Below are positions 48,095 through 60,742 of a stretch of 64,000 bases of DNA, piece by piece. The first letter of the stretch is position 1, and the number at the start of each line of letters is the position of its first letter. Both the position numbers and the translations under genes were made by a program. The notes under the pieces are model-generated. The model was not told where the DNA came from and ran no database searches. It saw only the letters and a list, made by a program, of their open reading frames with translations. The DNA lies in the NCBI GenBank assembly GCA_963678705.1, contig OY783203.1:25154535-25218534 (forward strand), read 5' to 3'. Source of the stretch: Panorpa germanica (lineage: Eukaryota > Arthropoda > Insecta > Mecoptera > Panorpidae).

Positions 48095-48594
48095 AGTATC
48101 ATTCCCACTCACTGCTTTAATTTAATTTTGTATTTAATTCCATCAGTCATTCACAGTACCATTTTTAATTAGTTTATTTTTTAAGTTTTCTTAGTTTTTT
48201 TTAGAACCTTACAAGGTCCAATGTTTTTAATTAAAAATATTAAATTAAGAAAAACTATATTATATTATAATCTCCAAAATGTGACAATCTGTCAAAATGC
48301 AGTAGGATTTACTTTTAAAAGGAGTTTAATGTTAGTTTTTGAAAAATATAGATATGAAAGCAATTCCTATTACTAATTGTTATTAAAAATAGCAATTATA
48401 ATTATTTCTCAAACAATTTTGTCGAACTGTCAAAATTTATATTACTAACGATGCAGACGCACCAACTAAATTAACTAAACTTAATTTAAAACACAAATGT
48501 GAAAAGAAATGGTTAAACGAAAACCTGAAATCTAGATTACAATATTAAATAAAAACAGTAAATTAAATATCAAAACAGTGAGTGGAAATGAGGC
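48095..48594 (+). mobile_element. Family A MITE, full copy
   Basis: 500 bp from AGTATCATTCCCACTCACTG (after TAA) to CAGTGAGTGGAAATGAGGC. The right target site is worn (AAA). The interior is homologous to 19847-20311 and 25769-26303. Confidence 0.8.
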
Positions 48595-49315
48595 AAAAGA
48601 CTACGTAAAAAATAAAATGGAATCTAAAAAATTGTTAATTTACATTGTTCTCTTCACGCAACCTTTAGAAGTGAGATCTGCGGATTCGCATATATTATGT
48701 TCACACCTAATAATATTTCAATATTATTGAATATCATCCTCCAAATAGTAAATCTGTTGAACTAGTATATCATTTTTCGTTTATTTTAACTGCAAATTAT
48801 GCTAATAAGAGCCGCTACCACTTCCCAGCTGCCTACCACGACTAATTATTACAAAACTCGTTTTCTTCTAATTATTTTAAATTACTTACTCATTTAATGG
48901 TGTGAGTCGTGGAGAAACATAATTCAAGTTGTTTTAATTTTTCAGTTTACGCTTCCTTTATTCTATTGTTTAATACTCATAAGTCTGCTAATTAATAGCA
49001 AACACTTGATAAAGTTAATTAATAAAATTAGTCTTAAGGAATACAAATCCTTTTATCGTTATTGCCTCAGACATACGTTTTAGCTGGATCCAACACTGCG
49101 CGTATATAATTTTAATTTAACTTCTTAAAAGCAGCTTTACTTTTGTTTTATTTTCTTTATTATGCTTTGATTTTTTAATTAAGGAATCAAGTATAAAAGG
49201 GCACTCAACACTCAATACCACTTGAGCTAATATTTTGTAATCCTCCAAATTGTGGAACTTCGTGCTTCAGTATCAGTAATGAAAAGATCTCAGATATAAA
49301 GCCGATTGATTATAC
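48595..49315. other. Unassigned AT-rich stretch
   Basis: No gene or repeat partner recognised. Confidence 0.45.
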
Positions 49316-49556
49316 ACATGGGCGACATAATTCGTGCTTGACGCCGCCTGCTGTATTATAGGATTCGATCCCCGGATGAGAATTATATTATCTGAATTTG
49401 GTTGTTGTCAAGTTAAATTGAGTATGTGCTTAGGGTGTGGTGTAGCCCATAAATGAGGCTACGCCAACACAGAAACTACCGACATAACAAAAGGTCATCG
49501 GTGATAGAACTCAGTATCGGAATTATGTCGGGGTTAAATAAATTTAAAAAAAAGAT
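49316..49556 (+). repeat. tRNA-derived SINE, copy F2 (longest)
   Basis: B box GGATTCGATCC at 49361-49371, then TTATATTATCTGAATTTGG as in F1, a middle block with TGTAGCCCATAAATGAGGC, and the tail block GGTCATCGGTGATAGAACTC followed by TTAAATAAATTTAAAAAAAA. The A box is worn. It defines the full layout by which the minus-strand copies at 21580 and 22250 are recognised. Confidence 0.7.
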
Positions 49557-50406
49557 TATACTTATTAATTATGGTTATATAAAATTTTAGTGACATTTTT
49601 TTTTCGTTGAAGAGGAAGATGTAAAGAAATAGCAATAGATGTCGCTGTAGGAATAACGGTCAGCACAGTTGATATTTGTAATCGACACAACTCACGTTTT
49701 TAGTTAGTTAGTGACTTAAGTGTATATTGTGAGGTTATAATAAAATTAGATAAAAAGGAATTGACAATTTATGGTAAATAATAAACTTTAAATGCCGTTT
49801 CTTTAAATTTCAGCTATGATTTAAGTTAAACAATGTAATTATTAAAATATGTATTTAAATTACCAAAATAAACTTTAAATTTTAGAATCAACATACGAGT
49901 TTATTTAAAATTTACAATTCCTAATAAAACTGGAGACATTTTCTTATACATTATTAATCGTAATATTATTATACATAATTAATAGTAATAATATTACGAG
50001 TATCCATTTGTTATGTGTACATTGTACACAGTATACAGCCAATGTGTACCTTGCAATAACTGTACGTATTTGTGCCTGACGCAAATTGTATGAATGTAAA
50101 ACACAAACGCAAATAATAACACAGAGTATTTATAGTCTAGATATGTGCCCACGTCCTGGTGTGTCTTCGTAAAGTCGTTTGAAAAGTCATTGTTGGTTGC
50201 TTGATAAAGTCTTTTAGCACCATCGTTGATGGAGGTTAGAGGCCTGTAATTTGGGAAGACGTTGTAGCACTCATTAAACATTTTTAGTTCTAGCGTTGAA
50301 ATACTTTCTCAGTAATCTGATAAAAATGTATCTTATGCTTTTATTCTTAGATTTACAAAATATTCTTTTTGGTTTTAAGGGCTCGTGTAAGTGAATGATG
50401 GACCTG
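49557..50406. other. Unassigned AT-rich stretch
   Basis: No gene recognised. The last bases (from about 50385, GCTCGTGTAAGTGAATG) may be the worn outer end of the foldback element. Confidence 0.4.
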
Positions 50407-50868
50407 AAAGTGTGTTCAAAATGTGTGCGAGAGAGAAAGGAATATGTTCCTATTTGTTCTCTATGGGCATGCGTCTAAAGTAACAGTTGTCAAGTCAGAG
50501 TTGTCTAGATATAATACGACACAGTTGTTAAATATGACATTATATTGATGTAGAATAATGTAGATATGTTTAAATATAAATAAACTATACATAAATACAA
50601 ATATAACTAAAAGCGTGAGTTCTGTTCACTCCAAATATCAACTGTGCTGGCCGTTATACCTACAGCGATATCTATGGCGTTCTGAGTATATGTTTTCACT
50701 GAACGGTCACTGTTTTACTTATATGTCTTTACATATATTTTATTTATTATATCCTAATAGAATATTAATATTTATTATATCTAGACAGCTGTTACTTTCG
50801 ACGCATGCGCATAGAGAACAAATAGGAACATATATCTTTCTCTCTCGCACACATTTTGGCCACACTTT
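50407..50868. mobile_element. Foldback element with 85-bp inverted arms
   Basis: The arms 50407-50491 and 50784-50868 are inverted copies with about seven mismatches (roughly 92% identity), for example AAAATGTGTGCGAGAGAGAA and GTTCCTATTTGTTCTCTATG. They enclose 292 bp of AT-rich sequence. The arms are GC-richer than their surroundings. Weak inverted similarity goes on outside (GTGAAT words at about 50391 and 50891), so the true ends may be wider. No coding and no target duplication fixed. Confidence 0.8.
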
Positions 50869-52139
50869 TAATCTATAGGAAACATAGGCTATTCACACTC
50901 TATATATATGCTCTATGGTTACAGCCCATTTTTCAAGAAAACTTAAACAAAGTAGCTTAGTGTATTTCATAAAGTCTAGTATGTACTAAATGTTAATAAT
51001 AATTTAAATTAAGTATCACCTTATGCACGTATTGGGTTTTTCACAATTCGTTAAATATAATTAAATTATATTAATAGGACGAAAAAGGTTTTTGTAAAAT
51101 GTTTTTTTTTTATATATTTCTAATATTTAAAATATCGCTTTTTCTAACTATTTTCAATCTAATATATAATTTGTTATTTCTTCTTTAACTATAAACAACT
51201 ATTTTCCAAATATCATCGCTATATTTATTATATAGCGAGTACGTATAACCAATTTCTAATCTCGCACCAAGTTCACATTTATGAAATCGTAAAACACACA
51301 TATGACTTGTTACATTTGGGTTAAAGGAAATAAGTATGTTAAGTTCATGATATGAGATTACGCTTTCTTTTCTTTTCTTTAAACTAAGCCACTTTCTATC
51401 TCATTCAGTTTTACCATATTATTATTAATATATTATAATATCGATGATATCCATTCATCACTTTTCTTTTTTATTATTAGTCAAATAAAATTCATTTAAA
51501 CATCTTGAATATATTCGTGAGATATGTTTACTTATTAATTTGATCCTAACAAGTAGATCTGACCTTGAAGTTGAACAGCTACTATAAGGACTAATAAATT
51601 AATATTGATTTATTGATTTCTCTGGTTTTTTTTTTTCAAGTTATGCTTAAGCATTAATTTAAAGTTATATTTTTTAAAACATTGCAATTTGATACATTTA
51701 TCACATTTAAATGATATTCTGACTATTTTTCTGCTATCTCTTTACCAGTGCACAAAATGAGTGCTCTTACTACCATACATATAAGACTAACATTTTATTT
51801 AAAGCTGGCAATAATTTTAAAGTTATAAAAAGGTCGTTTTATGGTTTTAATAATCTAATAAATGGTCCAATTCTATAAATGATTTTATTAATTTCAGTTT
51901 TTCTTGAAATAAGGTATATGACCATGATATATAGATTACATTCTTTATGTAAAGGATTATAATTTTTTTTTTAATAATTTTATTAAATGTTTTAATATTA
52001 GACACTACATTCCTTTCCTACTTTCACTTACCTTCAATATATTCCTTACTTAATATTTTCCTTGCTACATAAATTTAACTTTCTTAATACCTGAAACTTA
52101 AAAACAAAAGCTTTGATACTAAAAACTTTTCTTAACCAT
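50869..52139. other. Unassigned AT-rich stretch
   Basis: No gene or repeat partner recognised. Confidence 0.45.
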
Positions 52140-52500
52140 ATTACCCCGCTTCTACTCTACATTTACCTCTGTTTCATTCCTTCTTCTCTGTACTTGCGTC
52201 ATGCATCTTTTTCCTTCTTTACATCCTCTCATTAGCTTCACTGACTATTTTGTTAAACTCGCATTTCTCTCTTATTTCTTCCCTAGTATCATCCTCTTCT
52301 ATATCCTGTTGTATCTCTAATTATACTTCCCTTGGACAAGTTTCACCATCCTCTTTTGTTCATTTATCTCTCCGCCTCTATTTCTTACTTCTTCCTCCAC
52401 ATTTTTTCCTTTTTCTCTCATTCTCTCTGCCTCTTCTATTCCCATTCCATGCTTTCATAGTGTTCTTCCTTTTCCATCTTCTTTCCTAACCTCTTCACGC
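52140..52500 (-). other. Purine-rich stretch, possible LINE ORF1 remnant
   Basis: Strongly pyrimidine-rich on the plus strand. The minus strand reads glutamate/lysine/arginine-rich pieces such as LRTMREEVRKEDGKG and MREKGKNVEEEVRNRG, broken by several stops. Coiled-coil, charge-rich ORF1 proteins of insect LINEs look like this, but simple-sequence bias alone could explain it. Confidence 0.25.
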
Positions 52501-52528
52501 ATCGTCCTCAAAATCTCACTATTTGCAT

Positions 52529-54057
<1,529 letters not shown>

Positions 54058-54578
54058 GGCCTCTGCACACGAGGCGACTGGTTGCAAACCTTAGCTCCGA
54101 ATCTACTCGAAGCGAAAATGATTACAACTATGTTGTTAGTGAGAGATCGAACGTGTATGCGAGTGAGATAAAACACGAGAAAAGGCACACGAGTCGACTG
54201 ATTGCAAACTAAACGCGAAACGAAGTTTTCAACGAGCCTTGTATAGAATTTTTAACAACAGCAAAACAGGGGATTCTATTGTGTTATATTTGATTGTATG
54301 TATGTATTTAAATATTTTTCAATAGTATTCGTAAACATCTCTGTTGATGATGTTATCGTCAAAAGCATGAAACCAAAAATACCCTGCGACCGAGAAATAT
54401 AGTCGCTGAATATATGCTCAAAACCAGTTTAGAATCAGTTTAGTTAGGTTCGTGTCGTATGTTTTATCTCACTCGGAAACACGTTCGTTCTTTTACTATC
54501 AACACAGTTGTAATCATATTCGGTTCGGACAGATTCGGGGCTAAGGTTTGCAACCAGTCGCCTCGTGTGCTGAGGGCC
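54058..54578 (-). mobile_element. Family B MITE, copy B8, composite
   Basis: 521 bp from GGCCTCTGCACACGAGGCG to CGTGTGCTGAGGGCC with TTA on both sides. A second, internal terminal repeat (GCACACGAGTCGACTGATTG) starts at about 54186, so a left arm of about 128 bp is joined to a full inverted copy. Confidence 0.8.
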
Positions 54579-56591
54579 TTAGTTTATAACGCAATATTGT
54601 ATTATATGCGAGTACATGTTGTAATGTTCGTAATGTTGCCCCAGACTACCACATGTTGATTATAAATTATACTAGATACAATTGAATTTGACGTTAAACC
54701 GTAAGTATAGTGTGAGATAAATAACAACTGCTTCTTATTTTAAGTCGTGCTAGTAATTATATCACTGAAATTTTTGATTAACTTCCTATTTCATTGATTT
54801 ACATTATTTGTTCAGACTCTTGTTCAGTCTTGATTACTTGTTTTACAGCTTTACGAACAGGTGTTGCTTAAAAATATAAAAAGTTTATTAAAAAGCATAT
54901 TAAAGAATATTTTATTTAAATAAAATTTCATTTTTGAATAATGACATATATCATATTTATCTGTAGTTCGTTCCATGTCCTTGGCATATTACAATCTTCA
55001 GCATATTGTCTTTTAAAAATAGTGACATTTGCATTTTTTCAGTAACATATAAGTTGTTACTTCACAGACTTTAACACATGGTCTTCTGTAAATGTAAGTT
55101 TTATTATATTACAGAAATATTAAAATTTTGATTAGTTAAACGTGTTACATTAAACGTAATACATTATTGTACATATTTGAAAGAAATTTCAGCTGAAGTC
55201 TCATTATAACCTAAAAATCCATTACTTTTTATAATACTAATATTATTGTTTTTAATTTCCTATTTGTTATTCATTATTTACTTTTTAAATGCTTTTGCTA
55301 CGTTGTTGCATTTTGCCTTGTGTAGGACTCAAGAGTTACTAAATGTATTTCTTGTAAAAGTAATGAATTAACTTATTTATTTGGTAAAACATTTTCACGT
55401 CAGTCCAGTTGTTTGCTTCGCTTTTAATTTAAATTGGACTCTTGTTTTTCTATATTTATGTCACATAACATTCAAAGTAGTTTCTTGTGTTTGTTCTTCG
55501 AAGCAGAAACTGAATGAGCTTCAAGGTACAACAGTTATTACTCTCTTAAGTATTTATAAACAATGTTTTGTAAATATATTGTATTTTTAAATTAAAATGC
55601 TGCATAAGTAATAGATAAATATACTGTGAACAGACTATCCCACATTATTTTCTGTGCATAATACATTACACAGGAACCCAAACAAGTAAGTGTTATTATT
55701 TTTACACAGCAAAATTCTAAGTTAAATGTAATAATTTTTAACTTGTTACCAGGGTCATTGACATTTAGTAAGACATCTCTTAATAACAATTACTGCATTA
55801 ATCATTATATATATATTTTATAGTATTACCTAATTCTATGTAAGAACTATTGTACCAATTAAATGCAATTAATGTTGTATGTATTAATTAATCTAAATTA
55901 ATTTATTTCTTCATTCACATCTTCCATAGATGGTGTTGTTTTGCAACATCATCACGGAAACCCATTTCCCATTGAAGACTTCATGCTGTTCTGCTATACT
56001 TGAACATAATGTTCAAAGATGTCGCTCGCTAGTACATTAATTTGAACTGTTTAGTCAAGTTACAAACCATTTTGGTTTCGATCAATGATACATATACCAT
56101 ATATATTTTATTTATATAAATGTTCTATTTATAATATATTTTGCTTTGCAGGGGTCTGTTTTACATGTTACAGATAATATTCCAAACTTAGCATATGTTC
56201 ATATGTACATAAAGATTAAGGATAAATTTAAGAAGCAGTAATTAGAATTGATGAAATATTTAACCGTACTGTACCATGGCTTACAACTATATTTGTGAAC
56301 TGAAAACGAGGATGGAATTTTCCTTCGCATTTTCTTCATCTTTTATTACGTTTGTTCAGTTGATAAAATAAAGCTTCTGTGGCGTTTCCTATTCGTTTTG
56401 GGTTTAAAACCAAGCTATATTTCCTTATACTTATATACTTTTTACAATATTTGTTAAACTTTCTTACTACTAAACAATTTTAAAATAAATTTTTAATAAA
56501 TAAATAACATGCAGTGTATAATACTATTAAAGTTATAGATAAAACCAATACTTAAGAGTAAGTCGTGACATAGATTTGTCATAGTCTACAG
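54579..56591. other. Unassigned AT-rich stretch
   Basis: An open frame of about 36 codons begins with ATG right after TTCACATCTTCCATAG at about 55930. It may be a chance exon-like signal or part of an old repeat. No gene recognised. Confidence 0.4.
56584..56591 (+). repeat. Target-site duplication of hAT element (left)
   Basis: GTCTACAG, identical to 59218-59225. An 8-bp duplication is the hAT hallmark. Confidence 0.9.
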
Positions 56592-57050
56592 CAACCATAC
56601 TCAACCTGCGGCCCGCGGGCCGCATGCGGCCCGTAAGGCTTTTTTGTGCGGCCCTAAACACATTTATTATCAGTAACATGATTTTAAAAATCTGGAATTC
56701 TATATTTCTTATATCTTGAGATTAATTTCGACTTTGATGTACAAGATAGTGACACCCGAAGAGGATTGTCTTTGTTGTGTCAACTGTCAACATCAAATCT
56801 GGTATAAGAGTGTTGCTATTGCACACGTTAGATTTATTACCAAAAAACAAACATTATTTGACAGACAAGTATGCGCGCAAATAATTTTGCTTGTGGCAAC
56901 ACGTAAATATTTGACAGCTCCGAACTTGAATGCGTCAATGAGTTATAGTGTTGTGGCTTTATTTCAAGTAAACATAACGCGGAATACGGATAAAATAGCA
57001 TTTTTTGCTGTCTTATTTAATATTGTTTTGTTATAATTTAATTGCCCATA

Positions 57051-58010
57051 ATGGCGGGAGTGTCTTCGAAATACAATCGAAAAATGTCCGACGAGAAGAG
57101 AGTATTTCAAGACATATGGGAAGAAGAATATTTCGTTGTTGCAAATAAACATGGTTCGACCACATGCTTGATCTGTCGTGAGAGTGTTATATTTAAAAAA
57201 TATAATATTCTTCGTCATTATACCACGAAGCACAAAACATTTAATGATACTTTTCCTCGTGGCTCTTTAATAAGACGTGAAAAGTTAACATTCTTCAAGA
57301 AGTCTTTACAACATCAACAAAATATTATATCAATGGCGGTATCACATGACGCAGCGGTGACAAGAGCGTCGTATGAAATTTGTTACATACTTGGTAAATA
57401 TATGAAACCATTTACTGACGCAGAGGTTGTGAAAGAATGTTTCCTCAGTGCTTCCAACGTATTATTTGATAAATTTAGCAATAAAAATCAAATAATATAT
57501 CAGATCAAAAGTATGCAGCTCTCTGATTCCACCTTTGCTAGACGCATTGAAGATATTGCAAAACACATATTTAATCGCATCATAGAAGATATGAAAAAAT
57601 GCCAATATTTTAGTTTGACTTTTGATTCTAGCACCGATATTTCAGCAACATCACAATGTTCCGTTTTTGTTAGATATTGTACCGGACAAAATTCAGTTCA
57701 TGAAGATTTTTTGAAATTTCTTCCTATGAAAAATCAAACCAGAGGCACGGACTATCTCGATACTATCAGTACATTTCTGGAAAATAATGATATTGATATA
57801 AAAAAATTGGTTTGTGTATGCACGGATGGATGTCCTTCAATGACGGGATCCGAAAAAGGATTTGTTACTTTATTGAAAAAGAAATATAATTTGACAAATC
57901 TGTTATCTTTCCACTGTATCATACACCAAGAGAACTTAGCAGCACGTATATCCATTGCCGAAATAGACGCCGTGATGAAGACTGCAATAAGTATATATAA
58001 CTATAGTTAA
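57051..58010 (+). pseudogene. hAT transposase, N-terminal part
   Basis: 319 codons from the ATG at 57051 (an upstream TTG at 57042 is not a likely start; ATAATGG gives fair start context). An N-terminal BED-type zinc finger has C39, C42, H56 and H61 (TTCLICRESV and LRHYTTKH) and would bind the transposon ends. The RNase H-like core follows, with SLTFDSSTDIS (about residue 190) and VCTDGCPSMTG (about 257), the places of the first two catalytic acids in this family. The frame closes at 58010. The same protein goes on in the next frame from about 57994 with VNYIRAQELNHRKFKSL, so a single frameshift near 57990-58000 splits the gene. Such proteins are often named GTF2IRD2-like or ZBED-like in databases. 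Confidence 0.9.
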
Positions 58011-58056
58011 TTATATTAGAGCACAAGAACTGAACCACAGGAAATTTAAAAGTCTT

Positions 58057-58941
58057 TTGGAAGAATTGAACAGTAACTATAGTGACGTTCTTTTACATAC
58101 CTCGGTGAGATGGCTAAGCCGAGGGAAAGTTCTGGAACGGTTTTATTCTTTGAGGCATGAAATAATTTTGTTTTTACAGCAAAATAGTAAAATTTACAGC
58201 GAACTTAATAATGATGGATGGTGGTGTCTTTTAGCTTTTTTGTGTGATATCACAGAAAAACTTAATGAACTCAATCGTGGCTTACAGGGTGAAAATAAAA
58301 TCATTTCGCAGATGGCGAATAAAGTATTTGCTTTTGAAGAGAAATTAAGCATCTACCACGAAGAAATAAAGAACCAAGTATTGCATAACTTTCCAACTGT
58401 AGTAAAAGCTAAGCAAGATGGTATACATGTTTCTGAAGAAAACTATACGATATTTTTAAATTATTTATCTGCCTTAGCTAAGGAATTTAAGAGCAGATTT
58501 CAGGATTTACGTCGAGTCAAGAATTGTTTGTTACTTATAGAAAATCCCTGGCACCTAGAAATAGCCAATATAACAAATTTAGCTGCATTGGGATATGATT
58601 ATGCAGGGCTTTTTGACGAATTTATTGAATTTAAGAACGATACTAATCTGAAAGCTATTTTTGAAGAAAAAAGAGAGGGAAAGGAGTACATCCATTTTTG
58701 GAAATTAGTTCCTGAAAAATACAAGACTGTAAAAAATTGTGCTTTCCTGCTCCTCACATTGTTTGCATCAACATATCTTTGTGAATCATCATATTCCAAA
58801 ATGAAATATGCAAAAAACGTATACAGGAATCGACTTACTGATTCTCACCTTGATGACGTATTGAGGGTAGCATGCAGCAATTATAAACCCGAATTATCCA
58901 AAATTGTTGAAAATTTATCTCAATGTCAAAAATCACACTAG
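58057..58941 (+). pseudogene. hAT transposase, C-terminal part
   Basis: 294 codons after the frameshift. It opens with the family's VRWLSRGKVLERFYSLRHEI block. A helical insertion region follows, and at about residues 226-272 is the hAT C-terminal dimerisation domain, with LFASTYLCESSYSKMKY and the NRLTDSHLDDVLRVA motif. The annotated methionine is internal; true coding sequence reaches upstream to about 57994. The stop lies 276 bp before the right end of the element. Apart from the frameshift no damage is seen. Confidence 0.9.
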
Positions 58942-59217
58942 GTAATTTTGAAATAAACGCTTGGATACATGTTACTTTTGAGTTTTGCTTTTTCACTATT
59001 GTAATTTTTAAGGAACCGTAAGCTGATAATGATAAGTGATATATGTATTATTATTCCGTTTTACTTTATAATTTTTAATATCTCAATTTGTTTTCCTAAG
59101 AAACGCAAGGTGGGGGGTTTCATGATTTTTTTCGCAATACCAGTTTAGTGCTGCAGCCCGCGTAGCTTTACAAATATATGTATGTGGCCCGAAGACAAAA
59201 AAGGTTGAGTATCATTG

Positions 59218-59225
59218 GTCTACAG
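59218..59225 (+). repeat. Target-site duplication of hAT element (right)
   Basis: GTCTACAG, identical to 56584-56591. Confidence 0.9.
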
Positions 59226-60742
59226 CATCGTATCTTATCCTGAATAATATTTGGATGAAATACTACCTCATTCTCACAGTTGTCCGTTCCATTGCCGAAA
59301 TAGTTTCGTTTCAATGTTTTGTTGTACCGGGGACGGGCTGTTTAATGTAACATTGTAATGAAACATGCTGATATTCTCCTAATAGCATAACTCAACTTTA
59401 ACCATATTTCGAAATTCGTGGTCCATGGATGTAACAAGTCATTTAAACCGTTAAAAAATGGCATCTCTGTCATTGCCAAGCTCAAAATTTAATTTGTAGT
59501 TAAATATTTCTTTTTTGCTCTTTTTTCGTGTGTATGTAATATTACTATTACTATAATTAATACTATGCTTAGTTCTTTCCGAGTATATATCACCATTCAA
59601 TTCAATTTGCGATGAATTACTTTCATTAATTATAAAACTATTGCAATAACAACTTCTCTTTATTCAAGTAACATTTTTATACGTTTTTTTTTTATATATT
59701 TTAGCGCCACTTTCTAGAGCATAGATCTTTCGCTCTATTGCCTAAAGATCAAACAATTTCTAGGTTAAAAGTTCTTTCGAATTGTGTTATATTAATATCT
59801 TACAAAAATTAATTTAATTGCAAATTAGTGCGATTTATAATAGTTAACTAAGGAAGGAATAGTATTCAACAATAGACTGTTGTAGGATTACAGCTCTTAT
59901 CCTTAATTGTTTTATTTTGATTATTCTATTTCAATACAGCTTTACAAAACTGATTACAATAAGAAACTTAAACATTGTGTTTAAGTGTCACATCTTGTCA
60001 CACATTGTGGACACACACACATTAGAAAATATTGAGTGTTTCAGATGTGACGTCATAAAACTTGCCTTGTCACATTTTGTGGACCTCCTCCTCCCTTTTT
60101 GCATGAAACGTAATTAATGAATGGCCCCCAACAACCCCGCGGTCGGTTTAATTTAAGGTTTAGTTTAATTTTTGTGGAAATCATGAAACGGTAATTCTGT
60201 GGAAGTAGAGTAAGAAGAAGAATAGTAGATGACAAATCAGTAACATAGGGTAAAGGGCAAAGGGCATCAAGGCATAGAACACGCAACATAGGGCAACCTT
60301 CTCGTAGTAACGTAGGGTCATTTTATTAATTTCTACCGAAAGTATACCGATACGGATACCAATAATGTGAGCTAAAGGTCCGATGACATCAACTACATGC
60401 CTGATTGGATGCTGGACAATGCGGGTGTACAGTCCCGAATATAATCTACAACTACTACAATTTATTATTTTTATGTTGATACAAAGGGAGACCACTAAAA
60501 TATAATGAACGAAGCATCATTACGGAAATGGAAAGGAAAATCTTCTCGTTGTTCTATATGGCTGCGAAGGGTACTAGCAGCTGTTGTGTGACTAAATTAT
60601 ATATGATTTGAAGATTTGAAGATACGAAGACGAAGAATCTTGACAGAAAAGCAAAACAAAGCGTTAAAATATTTTTTTTTTTGTTTGTGTTACTGTTATA
60701 TTGGATTTAAACAATATATTTTAATGTACCGTGTATTCTAAC
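59226..60742. other. Mostly unassigned stretch with a MITE-like patch
   Basis: About 59990-60160 holds GTCACATTTTGTGGACC, GATGTGACGTCATAAA and AATTAATGAATGGCCCCC words, which recall a common insect repeat with a CTCATGTCACA..TGGACC layout; borders not fixed. A 104-codon minus-strand frame (60181-60495) is hydrophobic and unrecognised. Confidence 0.35.

Larger units (their letters stand above)
56592..59217 (+). mobile_element. hAT transposon, GTF2IRD2/ZBED-like type, nearly whole
   Basis: 2626 bp flanked by a perfect 8-bp duplication GTCTACAG. The left end CAACCATACTCAACCT and the inverse of the right end (CAATGATACTCAACCT) agree at 14 of 16 bases. GC-rich GCGGCCCG/CGGGCC motifs lie just inside both ends. 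The transposase spans 57051-58941 in two frames. The intact ends and exact duplication suggest a fairly recent insertion, and the single break in the gene says it can no longer move by itself. Confidence 0.95.

Noticed and set aside
56716-57036. Separate small gene in front of the hAT transposase
   Set aside because: The 106-codon frame lies wholly in the leader of the element and has no domain or codon bias.
60181-60495. Membrane protein on the minus strand
   Set aside because: Hydrophobic translation is expected from T-rich codons; no start context, splice sites or known family.
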